30,675 nucleotides of DNA from BOKV01 sp041739225 (GCA_041739225.1 JBGSOG010000049.1:1-30675); one strand, 5' to 3'; positions 16,921-25,851 are shown, counted from the first letter of the stretch. The notes: generated by a model not told the origin, from the letters alone. Program-made: numbers and translations.

Positions 16921-17064
16921 TGTCTCACCCGGTTTTCAACCCGCTGCAAACTGACAGAAAAAGCATCTCAATTGGTTAACTGGCGCCTTTCTGCAAGTGT
17001 CCAAAAAAGTGGCAGCCTTCGCATTTTGTTATCTTGTTGATGGTAATTTTCATTACCCATCGTC

Positions 17065-18327
17065 ATGCCCGGACTGGATTCCGCCTTGCAATTTCAAAAT
17101 GCCGCAAATGCCGCAAATGCCGTAAATGCCGTCATGATTGTTGATGACGATCCGATGTTCCGCATGATTCTGGAACAGGTGTTGCGCGCGCGCGGGGTAG
17201 GCGAAGTCATCGTCGCGCAGGACGGGGCTGTTGCATCGGCAATTCTCGATCAAAGACATGCCGAAATCGATGCCATCACGTTGGATCTGTCGATGCCCAA
17301 TCTGGATGGTGTCGAGTTTCTGCGCCACGCCAAAGTGGCCAACTACCATGGCCGCTTGTTGCTGATTTCCGGAGAGCACAAGACCGTTCTTGCCAGCGCC
17401 GAGCGCCTTGCCACATTGAGCGGTCTTGATTGTCTTGGTGCCATTGCCAAGCCGGTGGATTTCAACCGGATCGCCGAAAAACTGCTTTCGGCCAAGGAAA
17501 ATGAAATTGCCGGCCGACGCGCGCCGGTTGACATTGACCGTCTGGTATCCAGTCTCAAGGCGTCTCGCCTGGCTGCCTATTATCAGCCTCGAACCAACGT
17601 CCGCAACGGCCGCATTTGCGGTGCCGAGGCGCTTGCCCGTATCTGGGACGAGGATGGCACGATGCTCGATGCGGGAGAGGCAATCAACCTTGCCGAAAAG
17701 CATGGCCGCATTTCAGACATCACCTGGCGCATCGTTGAGATTGTCATGGATGATGCAAGGCGGCTGGCCGATTCGGGATTTGGTCATCTTGCGCTGTCCT
17801 TCAACATATCCTCCTCGATTTTGTGCAATCTGCAATTTACAGATCAGTTGGCCGACATGGTTCGGTTGTCTGGCCTGCAACCGACCAATTTCATTCTTGA
17901 ACTGACAGAAAACATCATTCCAAGGGATCCTCTGATTATCCTTGAAGCGATGACCCGATTGCGCATGGCGGGCTTCAAGCTGGCAATCGACGATTTTGGC
18001 ACCGGCGCATCGAATATCGAACAATTGGGCATGTTTCCGTTTACGGAACTGAAAATCGACAAGGGTTTTGTGCTCGGCGCAGCCAACGACAAATTCGCCC
18101 GTGCCTGCGTCGAGACAAGTGTGTCTCTTGCCCGCCAGCTGGATTTGCGGGTGGTTGCCGAAGGTGTGGAAGGCGAGGCGGAATTGGCGCTGGCACGCCA
18201 GTTTGGCATAGACGAGGTGCAGGGCTTCTATTTTGGCAAGCCCATGCCGTTTGCCGACTTGATTGCATATGCACAAGACGATGCCGAACAGGCCGGGGGC
18301 TACCGCGAGCAAATGCTTGCCGGCTGA
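17065..18327 (+). CDS. response regulator with EAL domain (c-di-GMP phosphodiesterase)
   Basis: This is a 420-residue REC-EAL protein. The receiver has acidic residues in VMIVDDDPMF and phospho-acceptor Asp74 (ITLDLSMPNLDG). The EAL domain (about 160-405) keeps the residues needed for c-di-GMP hydrolysis: Glu188 in AEALAR, FNIS, ELTEN, DDFGTG, LKIDK, VAEGVE and QGFYFGKP. It should therefore be an active phosphodiesterase that lowers c-di-GMP in response to phosphorylation. Before the receiver lies an unusual Asn/Ala stretch encoded by four 9-base repeats. The ATG at 17065 has no strong ribosome binding site, and an ATG at 17134 right at the receiver start is an alternative. It is divergent from the hybrid kinase. 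Confidence 0.92.
   Translation: MPGLDSALQFQNAANAANAVNAVMIVDDDPMFRMILEQVLRARGVGEVIVAQDGAVASAILDQRHAEIDAITLDLSMPNLDGVEFLRHAKVANYHGRLLLISGEHKTVLASAERLATLSGLDCLGAIAKPVDFNRIAEKLLSAKENEIAGRRAPVDIDRLVSSLKASRLAAYYQPRTNVRNGRICGAEALARIWDEDGTMLDAGEAINLAEKHGRISDITWRIVEIVMDDARRLADSGFGHLALSFNISSSILCNLQFTDQLADMVRLSGLQPTNFILELTENIIPRDPLIILEAMTRLRMAGFKLAIDDFGTGASNIEQLGMFPFTELKIDKGFVLGAANDKFARACVETSVSLARQLDLRVVAEGVEGEAELALARQFGIDEVQGFYFGKPMPFADLIAYAQDDAEQAGGYREQMLAG
17097..17132 (+). repeat. 9-base tandem repeat inside REC-EAL gene
   Basis: There are four consecutive copies of AAATGCCG(C/T): two ending in C and two in T. They encode the Asn-Ala-(Ala/Val) triplets just before the receiver domain. The unit is a multiple of three, so copy-number change would alter the linker length and not the reading frame. 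Each unit also contains an out-of-frame ATG. Confidence 0.85.
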
Positions 18328-18344
18328 GCGTCTCTTTTTCGAAT

Positions 18345-19589
18345 TTACTTGATCAGGGAAATTTTGCCGGTTTCAGCCGATATCCCGGCAGGTACCGGAA
18401 TGTCTGACGCCTTGTAGTCGGAATTCAGAACCAGGCTTGGACCATTCTCCACCCGGATTTCAGTGGCAATGATAGCCGTCCATGCCGATGCGTCGGCAAA
18501 CTTGCTGTTGCCCTTCACCGACAGGAAACCTTTGGGAAAATAGATGGTGCCAAGCAACTGGCGCGCATCCTTGCTGGAAATTTCAAATTCGCGGCCATCC
18601 GGCGAATTTCGGTCCTCAAAGAACAGGATACCGGCCATGGAGCCTGACTTGGGTGCGGTCAGGCTGATCGTCGTTGAATTGTCAAACGCCACCTTGGCCG
18701 TCGAGCCTGTGATATAAATCCCGACATTTTCGCCTTCAAGCGTTGCATTGCCGGTGAAAGTGAACTCACCATCCTTGATGACATAAATTCCAGGATTGAG
18801 TGTGACTTTGGAGTTTCCACCCGCTTTTATCCCGCCGCAATAAACCCCTGGATTGAGCGTGATGGATCCCTTGAGATCGGTATCGTAATAATCACAACTT
18901 CCCACCGGAGGCGGAGCGCGCGAAGCCAGCGGATCCGGGATCGTCGGGCAATCGGTAACCGGGTCCGGATTGTAGCTGGCATTTGGGCCGGAATAGCCGC
19001 CCGCCGTGCAAACAACCTGCGCTGTCAGCGTGGCCTTGTCTTCCACTTCCATGGCGGCTTTGTCAGCAGAGTTGCCAAACACGCCGCAATCCTGTCCGGT
19101 TATGGTGGACTTGCCGGTTATCTTCAGGGTTGAGCCCTTGTTTTCGTTCAGGGTCAAAACGCAGATGTTGGCAGAGCTTGCCACTTGTGCTTCAGCAGAA
19201 ACCTCTATCTGCGGATTGTTTTTCCATAGGCTGAGCAGCAAATAGCCGTGGCCGTTCTGCTGGATGGTCACCTTGATCCGGCTCAAGACGGGATCAACCT
19301 TGACGATGTCGGTATAGTCCGTGTTGGCAAATGAAGCATCTTCAAGCTGGCTGGCGATGAATTCTTCGACCACGGTTGTGGCTACGGTTGTGTCCCAGCC
19401 TGCAACTGCCGCCTCGCGAATGGCTGCCAAAACTGCCGTGTCGGCAGTCTCCTGCATCAGCGACTGCTGGGAAACATAGGTTGAAACGTCGAGCGCCAGC
19501 CCGGCCACGCCCAACAGCACAGGCGATGCTATGGCAAATGTGGTCAGGAAATTGCCACTTGTGGATCGACAGAATTTTTTCAGCTTCAT
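18345..19589 (-). CDS. TadE/TadG-like pilus assembly protein
   Basis: This is a 414-residue protein starting MKLKKFCRSTSGNFLTTFAI. The N-terminus has the TadG/TadE pattern: a basic start, a single hydrophobic helix (ASPVLLGVAGLALDVSTYV) and the helical segment QQSLMQETADTAVLAAIREA. The large external part has repeated short motifs (LNPGVYCGGIKAGGNSKVTL, LNPGIYVIKDGEF, ENVGIYITGS) that suggest a right-handed beta-helix. I see no von Willebrand A metal site as found in classical TadG. The ATG at 19587-19589 is preferred; one three codons upstream (19598) is equally possible, and a longer frame to 19793 is unlikely. No other tad genes are nearby, so it may be an orphan. It lies divergent from the LysR gene. 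Confidence 0.75.
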   Translation of the reverse strand: MKLKKFCRSTSGNFLTTFAIASPVLLGVAGLALDVSTYVSQQSLMQETADTAVLAAIREAAVAGWDTTVATTVVEEFIASQLEDASFANTDYTDIVKVDPVLSRIKVTIQQNGHGYLLLSLWKNNPQIEVSAEAQVASSANICVLTLNENKGSTLKITGKSTITGQDCGVFGNSADKAAMEVEDKATLTAQVVCTAGGYSGPNASYNPDPVTDCPTIPDPLASRAPPPVGSCDYYDTDLKGSITLNPGVYCGGIKAGGNSKVTLNPGIYVIKDGEFTFTGNATLEGENVGIYITGSTAKVAFDNSTTISLTAPKSGSMAGILFFEDRNSPDGREFEISSKDARQLLGTIYFPKGFLSVKGNSKFADASAWTAIIATEIRVENGPSLVLNSDYKASDIPVPAGISAETGKISLIK

Positions 19590-19745
19590 GGACCACATAT
19601 GACGTGGGGTAATATAAAAAAGTGTAAAAATTCCGGACAACACGCCGCCGCAAGGTGCAGATGATAAAAAAAGCGTTACGATGACCAATTGTTTACCCGA
19701 TGGCAGCGCCGTGGTTGTCCCGGGCGCGAGAGCAGGGAACCTGAA

Positions 19746-20642
19746 ATGATCGACAAACTTGAAATGTTTCTGGTTCTGGCGCGTGAACAGCATTTTGGTC
19801 GTGCTGCCGACGCCTGCAACATTTCACAACCTTCTCTTTCTGCCGCCATTAAGCATCTGGAGGAGCATCTGGGCGTGATGCTGGTGCGAAGGGGTGCCCG
19901 CTATCAGGGCCTCACACCGGAAGGCCAGCGCGTGCTGGAGTGGGCGCGCCGCATGGTCGGTGATGCGCGCACCATGCGCGAGGAAATGCGGCTGGCGCGA
20001 ACCGGCCTTGCCGGTCACGTGCGCATTGCCGCCATCCCGACGGCGTTGGCCATGACAGCCGAGCTGACCACACCCATCCGCAGGAAGCACCCGGACGTGA
20101 CATTCACCATTTTGTCCCAGACTTCGATAGAAGTTCTGGCCAGTCTGGAAAACCTGCAGATTGATGCGGGTATCACATATCTCGACAATGAGCCACTTGG
20201 ACGGGTGGTTGCCATTCCGCTGTACATTGAGCGCTACCAGTTGATCACCTCTGCCACCGGCAGGTTTGCCAAGCGCAAATCGGTTACCTGGGAGGAGGCG
20301 GCCAGCGAACCGCTTTGTCTTTTGACGCCTGACATGCAGAACCGGCGCATCATCAACAATTTGATAGCCCAGGCAGGGGCCGAGCCTCGCACAACGCTCG
20401 AATCCAATTCAATGATTGCATTGTTCGCCCACATCAGGACCGGTGAATGGGCCAGCATCATGCCGCTCAATCTGGTCGAGACGCTGGGTCTGGCCGAGCC
20501 GGTCAGGGCCATCCCCATCGTGGAACCCGATGTTGGTCACACGATCGGGCTCGTGGTGGCCCAGCGCGAACCGCATACGCCCATTGTTTCGGTTCTGATG
20601 CACTTTGCCCGCCAAGTGGCGGCAATGCGGCATTCACTTTGA
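19746..20642 (+). CDS. LysR-family regulator of formate dehydrogenase operon
   Basis: This is a 298-residue LysR-type regulator. The N-terminal winged helix-turn-helix (MIDKLEMFLVLAREQHFGRA, ACNISQPSLSAAIKHLEEHL) is followed by a linker helix and a periplasmic-binding-like effector domain from about residue 90 (VRIAAIPTALAMTAELTTPI). AGGGAA lies upstream of the ATG at 19746. It sits 92 bases before fdsG in the same direction. In other bacteria a LysR regulator next to fds genes controls them in response to formate, so this one probably does the same; the effector is inferred. The name fdsR would fit by context but is not proven. Confidence 0.9.
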   Translation: MIDKLEMFLVLAREQHFGRAADACNISQPSLSAAIKHLEEHLGVMLVRRGARYQGLTPEGQRVLEWARRMVGDARTMREEMRLARTGLAGHVRIAAIPTALAMTAELTTPIRRKHPDVTFTILSQTSIEVLASLENLQIDAGITYLDNEPLGRVVAIPLYIERYQLITSATGRFAKRKSVTWEEAASEPLCLLTPDMQNRRIINNLIAQAGAEPRTTLESNSMIALFAHIRTGEWASIMPLNLVETLGLAEPVRAIPIVEPDVGHTIGLVVAQREPHTPIVSVLMHFARQVAAMRHSL

Positions 20643-20734
20643 TAGCAAAAACCTATCAACGGACGGAACATGTGCATTGAACATGCAACGAGCGTCCTTC
20701 ACTGTGTTTCGCAACAACAGGAGGCTTCCCATTG
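20643..20734 (+). promoter_or_regulatory. leader of fds operon with GAACATG direct repeat
   Basis: This is the short gap between the LysR gene and fdsG. It holds two copies of GAACATG (20666-20672 and 20679-20685), spaced 13 bases apart, overlapping a TGCA...TGCA dyad. This could be a regulator or promoter site. AGGAGG at 20718-20724 is a strong ribosome binding site for fdsG. No clear sigma-70 promoter was seen, and the site assignment is speculative. Confidence 0.3.
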
Positions 20735-21205
20735 ATGACAGCCACAACGCACATATCGGGCATTGTCTCAGAAGTTCTTGCCCGTCATTCTGGGCGGGAA
20801 GGGCCGTTGCTCCCCATTTTGCACGACCTCCAGGAAGAACTTGGCCACGTTCCGGCCGAAGCGCTGCCGGTGATCGCCAGACACCTCAATCTCAGCCGCG
20901 CGGAAGTGCATGGCGTGGTTACGTTTTACCATGATTTCCGGGAAAAACCGGCTGGTCGCCATGTGCTGAAAGTATGCCGTGCCGAAGCTTGCCAGTCGAT
21001 GGGATCTGAAGAACTGGCCAGCCGGCTTGAAGCGCTTCTTGGCATGCGTTTCGGCCAAACATCGGTCGACGGATCGATTACACTTGAAGCTGTCTATTGC
21101 CTTGGCCTTTGCGCCTGCGCTCCGGCTGCGATGCTGGATGGCCGGGTAATCGCCCGAATTGACGCACAAAAAACCAGCGAAATTGTTGCAGCGGTGCAAG
21201 CATGA
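20735..21205 (+). CDS. fdsG: NAD-dependent formate dehydrogenase gamma subunit
   Basis: This is a 156-residue NuoE-like subunit of the soluble formate dehydrogenase. It carries one [2Fe-2S] cluster in a thioredoxin-like fold; the ligands are Cys81 and Cys86 (VCRAEACQS) and Cys122 and Cys126 (CLGLCACAP). The N-terminal helical part reads LHDLQEELGHVPAEALPVIA. It passes electrons between FdsA and the FMN of FdsB. The ATG at 20735 follows AGGAGG by about ten bases, and an in-frame TTG one codon earlier is better spaced but less likely. The end overlaps fdsB by four bases (ATGA), which indicates translational coupling. Confidence 0.95.
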   Translation: MTATTHISGIVSEVLARHSGREGPLLPILHDLQEELGHVPAEALPVIARHLNLSRAEVHGVVTFYHDFREKPAGRHVLKVCRAEACQSMGSEELASRLEALLGMRFGQTSVDGSITLEAVYCLGLCACAPAAMLDGRVIARIDAQKTSEIVAAVQA

Positions 21206-22752
21206 GCACGAAGATTTTCATTCCCCGTGACTCCTTTGCCCTCGCGCTTGGCGCCAATGAAATTGCGTCGGCCATTGCCCGCGAAGCCAAGGCCCGTGGC
21301 GAATTGATCCGGATCATACGCAATGGTTCGCGCGGCATGGCGTGGCTTGAGCCGTTGATCGAGGTCGAAACTGCGCAAGGCCGTGTCGGATATGGTCCGA
21401 TTGAGATTGGCGACATTTCCTCGTTGTTCGACGCAGGGTTTTTGTCTGGCGGCTCGCATCGCAAAAACATTGGCAATGTTGACGAACATCCGTTCCTGGC
21501 GCGCCAGACCCGGCTGACTTTTGCCCGCTGCGGTATTACCGATCCGCTGTCCCTGGAAGACTATGAGAATTTGGGCGGCCTTGCTGGGCTGCGGCAAGCA
21601 CTTGCAATGACACCGGAACAAGTGGTCGCCGAAGTCACGCATTCCGGCCTTCGCGGGCGAGGCGGCGCAGGCTTTCCGACCGGCATCAAGTGGAAGACTG
21701 TGCTCGAAGCTGCCGGGGAGCAAAAATACATTGTTTGCAACGCCGATGAAGGCGACAGCGGGACATTTGCCGACCGCATGATCATGGAGGGCGACCCGTT
21801 CGTTCTGATCGAAGGCATGGCAATCGCGGCAATAGCGACCGGCGCTTCCAAAGGGTATGTTTATCTGCGCTCCGAATATCCTGGCGCCATTGCGACGCTT
21901 GACGAAGCTGTCGCCAGTGCCCGCAATCGCGGCGTCATTGGCAACACCGTTCTGGGGTCGCCTCATGCATTTGACATCGAAATCAGGGTCGGCGCTGGCG
22001 CTTATGTATGCGGCGAGGAAACATCGCTGCTCAACAGCCTCGAAGGCAAGCGCGGCGTCGTTCGTGCCAAGCCTCCATTGCCAGCCCATCAAGGATTTTT
22101 TGGCAAGCCGACGGTGATCAACAACGTAATCTCCTTGGCATCTGTGCCGGTGATCCTCGCCCGTGGCGCCGAGTATTACCGGGATTTCGGCATGGGCCGT
22201 TCCCGCGGCACCATCCCCATCCAGATCGCCGGAAACGTGAAGCATGGCGGCTTGTTTGAGGCAGCTTTTGGCCACACTCTCGGCGAGATAGTCGACAACA
22301 TCGCAGGTGGCACAGCGACCGGCCGCCCGGTACGGGCTGTACAGGTTGGTGGCCCGCTTGGTGCTTATTTCCCGCGGGAACTGTTCGATACGCCGTTTGA
22401 CTATGAGGCCTTTGCTGCAAAGGATGGCTTGATTGGCCATGCAGGTATCGTGGTGTTCGATGACACTGTCGACATGCTGAAGCAGGCAAGGTTTGCCTTT
22501 GAGTTCTGTGCGATCGAAAGCTGCGGCAAGTGCACGCCCTGCCGCATTGGTGCGGTGCGAGGCACGGAAACCATCGACAAGATTGCGTCGGGCGACATGG
22601 AGGCTTTGCCGCTGGTGGCCGACCTTTGCAACACCATGAAATTCGGCTCGTTGTGTGCGCTGGGAGGATTTACACCCTACCCGGTGATGAGCGCGATAAA
22701 CCATTTCCCCGAAGATTTTGCGCCACGCGAACGACGCGAGGCGGCTGAATGA
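21202..22752 (+). CDS. fdsB: NAD-dependent formate dehydrogenase beta subunit
   Basis: This is a 516-residue NuoF-like diaphorase subunit that binds FMN and NAD and reduces NAD+ with electrons from formate. An N-terminal thioredoxin-like domain of about 115 residues is followed by the FMN/NAD site (GLRGRGGAGFPTGIKW, NADEGDSGTFADRM, GAGAYVCGEETSLLNSLEG). The C-terminal [4Fe-4S] ligands are Cys441, Cys444, Cys447 (ESCGKCTPCRIG) and Cys485 (GSLCALGG). It overlaps fdsG by ATGA, and its stop overlaps the following DUF4287 gene by ATGA. Nothing is missing compared with the family. Confidence 0.96.
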   Translation: MSTKIFIPRDSFALALGANEIASAIAREAKARGELIRIIRNGSRGMAWLEPLIEVETAQGRVGYGPIEIGDISSLFDAGFLSGGSHRKNIGNVDEHPFLARQTRLTFARCGITDPLSLEDYENLGGLAGLRQALAMTPEQVVAEVTHSGLRGRGGAGFPTGIKWKTVLEAAGEQKYIVCNADEGDSGTFADRMIMEGDPFVLIEGMAIAAIATGASKGYVYLRSEYPGAIATLDEAVASARNRGVIGNTVLGSPHAFDIEIRVGAGAYVCGEETSLLNSLEGKRGVVRAKPPLPAHQGFFGKPTVINNVISLASVPVILARGAEYYRDFGMGRSRGTIPIQIAGNVKHGGLFEAAFGHTLGEIVDNIAGGTATGRPVRAVQVGGPLGAYFPRELFDTPFDYEAFAAKDGLIGHAGIVVFDDTVDMLKQARFAFEFCAIESCGKCTPCRIGAVRGTETIDKIASGDMEALPLVADLCNTMKFGSLCALGGFTPYPVMSAINHFPEDFAPRERREAAE

Positions 22753-22958
22753 ACACCGAAAAAGTCAAAGGCCCGACATCCTATTTCCCGTCGATCGAAA
22801 AGACATATGGCAAGCCGATCGGGCATTGGAAAGAATTGATCCGTGGCCAGCCGGGCATGAAACACATGGAGGTGGTGAACTGGCTGAAGTCCGAACATGG
22901 ACTGGGCCACGGCCACGCCAATGCACTTGTGGCGCATACACTCGCAGAAAAGAACTAG
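22749..22958 (+). CDS. DUF4287 small protein inside the fds operon
   Basis: This is a 69-residue protein starting MNTEKVKGPTSYFPSIEKTY. It carries the DUF4287 pattern: SYFPSIEKxYGKPxxHW, then HMEVVNWLKSEHGLGHGHAN and ALVAHTLAEK. The function of DUF4287 is unknown; the pattern of a helix plus a GLGHGHANA loop suggests nucleic acid or nucleotide binding only weakly. Its ATG overlaps the fdsB stop (ATGA), and fdsA begins 10 bases after its end. It must therefore be co-translated with the formate dehydrogenase genes. The usual fds order is G-B-A-C-D without it. Confidence 0.88.
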   Translation: MNTEKVKGPTSYFPSIEKTYGKPIGHWKELIRGQPGMKHMEVVNWLKSEHGLGHGHANALVAHTLAEKN

Positions 22959-22968
22959 GACAATTCTC

Positions 22969-25851
22969 ATGGGTCTCATTTCTGAAATCGACTACGGAAC
23001 GCCAGCTTCGAAGGCTGCGAAAACCGTCACCCTGACCATCGACGGATTTGAAGTCAGCGTGCCTGAAGGCACCTCGGTGATGCGTGCATCGATGGAAGTT
23101 GGCATTGCCATTCCCAAGCTTTGCGCCACCGACATGGTTGATGCTTTCGGTTCATGCCGATTGTGCCTTGTCGAAATCGAAGGTCGCAATGGTACACCTT
23201 CTTCCTGCACCACGCCGGTTACGCCGGGCATGGTTGTTCACACCCAGACCGGAAAATTGAAGGATTTGCGCCGGGGCGTGATGGAACTCTACATTTCCGA
23301 TCACCCGCTGGACTGTCTGACCTGTGCAGCCAATGGCGACTGCGAATTGCAGGACATGGCCGGAGCCGTCGGACTTCGCGATGTGCGCTACGGTGCTGAG
23401 GGCGACAACCACGTCAGGGCGCGTGAAGGCAGCGGCGATGCCAATGCCCTGTGGATGCCAAAGGACGAATCCAATCCGTATTTCACTTATGATCCATCGA
23501 AGTGCATCGTCTGCTCGCGATGCGTTCGCGCCTGCGAAGAAGTGCAGGGCACGTTTGCACTGACGATCGAGGGCAGGGGATTTGACAGCCGTGTTTCGCC
23601 AGGCATGCACGAGAGCTTCCTTTCGTCCGAGTGCGTTTCGTGCGGAGCATGCGTTCAGGCATGCCCGACGGCAACGCTGACCGAAAAGTCGGTGATCGAG
23701 ATCGGCCAACCGGAACATTCGGTGGTGACAACCTGCGCTTATTGCGGCGTTGGATGTTCATTCAAGGCGGAGATGCGCGGCGATGAACTGGTGCGCATGG
23801 TGCCGTGGAAAGATGGCAAGGCCAATCGCGGCCACTCGTGCGTCAAGGGCCGTTTCGCCTGGGGCTATGCCAGCCACAAGGATCGCATCCTCAATCCGAT
23901 GATCCGTGAAACCATTGACCAGCCTTGGCGCGAAGTTTCATGGGAAGAAGCCATGGGTTTTGCTGCCGCGAAAATGCGGGGGCTGCAAGAAAAGCACGGG
24001 CGCAAGTCGATTGGCGTGATCACTTCCTCGCGCTGCACCAACGAGGAAACCTATCTCGTCCAGAAACTGGCGCGCGGCGTTTTTGGCAACAACAACACGG
24101 ACACCTGCGCACGCGTGTGTCATTCGCCGACCGGCTATGGTCTTGGCCAGACATTTGGCACATCTGCCGGCACGCAGGATTTTGACAGCGTTGAACACAC
24201 CGACGTGGTTATCGTGATTGGGGCCAACCCAACCGACGGCCATCCGGTATTTGCTTCGCGCCTGAAAAAGCGTCTGCGCCAGGGTGCCAAACTGATCGTG
24301 ATCGATCCGCGCCGCATTGATCTGGTCAAGGGGCCGCATGTCGAGGCTTCCCACCATTTGCCGCTCAAGCCTGGCACCAATGTTGCGGTTGTGACTGCTC
24401 TGTCGCATGTGATCGTCACCGAAGGCTTCATGGACGAGGCTTTCATTCGCGAGCGCTGTGACTGGGAAGAGTTTGCCGACTTTGCCGAATTTGTTTCGCA
24501 CGAGCGCCACTCGCCTGAAGCCGTTGAAGCATTCACCGGCGTTCCTGCCGTTGAATTGCGCGCCGCTGCGCGTCTGTTTGCCACCGGCGGCAATGGCGCG
24601 ATTTACTACGGTCTTGGCGTCACCGAACACAGCCAGGGTTCCACCACTGTCATCGCAATTGCCAATCTTGCCATGCTCACCGGCAATATTGGTCGCAAGG
24701 GCGTGGGAGTGAACCCGCTGCGCGGCCAGAACAACGTGCAGGGCTCCTGCGACATGGGTTCTTTCCCGCATGAATTGCCCGGCTACCGGCATGTCAAAAA
24801 CGATGCCGTGCGCGACATCTTCGAAAGCCTTTGGGGTGTAAAGATCGACAAGGAGCCGGGCCTTCGTATTCCCAACATGCTGGATGCTGCCGTTGATGGC
24901 ACCTTCAAGGGCATCTACATCCAGGGCGAAGACATCTTGCAGTCTGACCCTGATACCAAGCATGTGTCGGCTGGCCTGGCTGCGATGGAATGCGTGATTG
25001 TTCACGATCTTTTCCTCAACGAAACCGCAAACTACGCCCATGTCTTCCTGCCCGGTTCGACCTTTCTTGAAAAAGACGGGACGTTCACCAATGCCGAACG
25101 CCGGATCAACCGGGTTCGCAAAGTCATGACACCAAGGAACGGATTTGCCGATTGGGAAGTGACGCAATTGTTGGCCAACGCCATGGGCGGCGGCTGGACA
25201 TACACCCATCCGTCACAAGTGATGGCTGAAATTGCCGCCACCACACCGAGCTTTGCCAACGTCACCTACACGCTGTTGGAGGAAAAAGGCTCGGTTCAGT
25301 GGCCCTGCAACGACCAAACACCGAACGGCACCCCGATCATGCACATTGATGCATTTGTTCGCGGCAAGGGCAGGTTTATCCGGACTGAATATGTGGCGAC
25401 CAATGAAAAGACCGGTCCTCGCTTCCCGCTGTTGCTGACCACCGGCCGGATATTGTCCCAATACAATGTCGGGGCGCAGACAAGGCGTACGGCTAACGTC
25501 ATCTGGCATGATGAAGACGTCCTTGAAATTCACCCACACGACGCCGAACAACGCGGCATACGCGATGGTGATTTTATCAGGCTGGCGAGCCGTTCGGGCG
25601 AGACCACGCTCAAGGCGTTCATCACCGACAAGGTATCGCCGGGTGTTGTTTACACCACTTTCCACCACCCCGACACGCAAGCCAATGTCATCACCACCGA
25701 CTATTCGGACTGGGCTACCAATTGTCCGGAATACAAGGTGACAGCAGTTCAGGTGTCTCCTTCAAACGGGCCGTCGCAATGGCAAAGGGAATATGAGGAA
25801 TTGGCCACCCGTTCGCGCCGCATCGAACGCCTTTCTGAACCTGCCGAGTGA
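22969..25851 (+). CDS. fdsA: NAD-dependent formate dehydrogenase alpha (catalytic) subunit
   Basis: This is a 960-residue molybdenum enzyme subunit that oxidises formate to CO2 at a bis-MGD cofactor. In order it has an N-terminal [2Fe-2S] domain (LCATDMVDAFGSCRLCLVE), a NuoG-like cluster (HPLDCLTCAANGDCELQ), two ferredoxin-type [4Fe-4S] clusters (CIVCSRCVRAC, CVSCGACVQACP) and the cluster next to molybdenum (CAYCGVGC). The catalytic domain has the Mo ligand Cys384 next to His385 (CARVCHSPTGYG), matching the Cys-His pair of this family. The C-terminal cofactor-binding domain includes LTTGRILSQYNVGAQTRR. It is a cysteine enzyme, not selenocysteine. The ATG at 22969 has AGGA eight bases upstream. 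FdhD begins two bases after its stop. Confidence 0.96.
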   Translation: MGLISEIDYGTPASKAAKTVTLTIDGFEVSVPEGTSVMRASMEVGIAIPKLCATDMVDAFGSCRLCLVEIEGRNGTPSSCTTPVTPGMVVHTQTGKLKDLRRGVMELYISDHPLDCLTCAANGDCELQDMAGAVGLRDVRYGAEGDNHVRAREGSGDANALWMPKDESNPYFTYDPSKCIVCSRCVRACEEVQGTFALTIEGRGFDSRVSPGMHESFLSSECVSCGACVQACPTATLTEKSVIEIGQPEHSVVTTCAYCGVGCSFKAEMRGDELVRMVPWKDGKANRGHSCVKGRFAWGYASHKDRILNPMIRETIDQPWREVSWEEAMGFAAAKMRGLQEKHGRKSIGVITSSRCTNEETYLVQKLARGVFGNNNTDTCARVCHSPTGYGLGQTFGTSAGTQDFDSVEHTDVVIVIGANPTDGHPVFASRLKKRLRQGAKLIVIDPRRIDLVKGPHVEASHHLPLKPGTNVAVVTALSHVIVTEGFMDEAFIRERCDWEEFADFAEFVSHERHSPEAVEAFTGVPAVELRAAARLFATGGNGAIYYGLGVTEHSQGSTTVIAIANLAMLTGNIGRKGVGVNPLRGQNNVQGSCDMGSFPHELPGYRHVKNDAVRDIFESLWGVKIDKEPGLRIPNMLDAAVDGTFKGIYIQGEDILQSDPDTKHVSAGLAAMECVIVHDLFLNETANYAHVFLPGSTFLEKDGTFTNAERRINRVRKVMTPRNGFADWEVTQLLANAMGGGWTYTHPSQVMAEIAATTPSFANVTYTLLEEKGSVQWPCNDQTPNGTPIMHIDAFVRGKGRFIRTEYVATNEKTGPRFPLLLTTGRILSQYNVGAQTRRTANVIWHDEDVLEIHPHDAEQRGIRDGDFIRLASRSGETTLKAFITDKVSPGVVYTTFHHPDTQANVITTDYSDWATNCPEYKVTAVQVSPSNGPSQWQREYEELATRSRRIERLSEPAE

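Noticed and set aside
21094..22704. 536-residue minus-strand frame opposite fdsB
   Set aside because: It is antisense to fdsB, whose cofactor motifs are complete; the long open shadow is an effect of codon bias.
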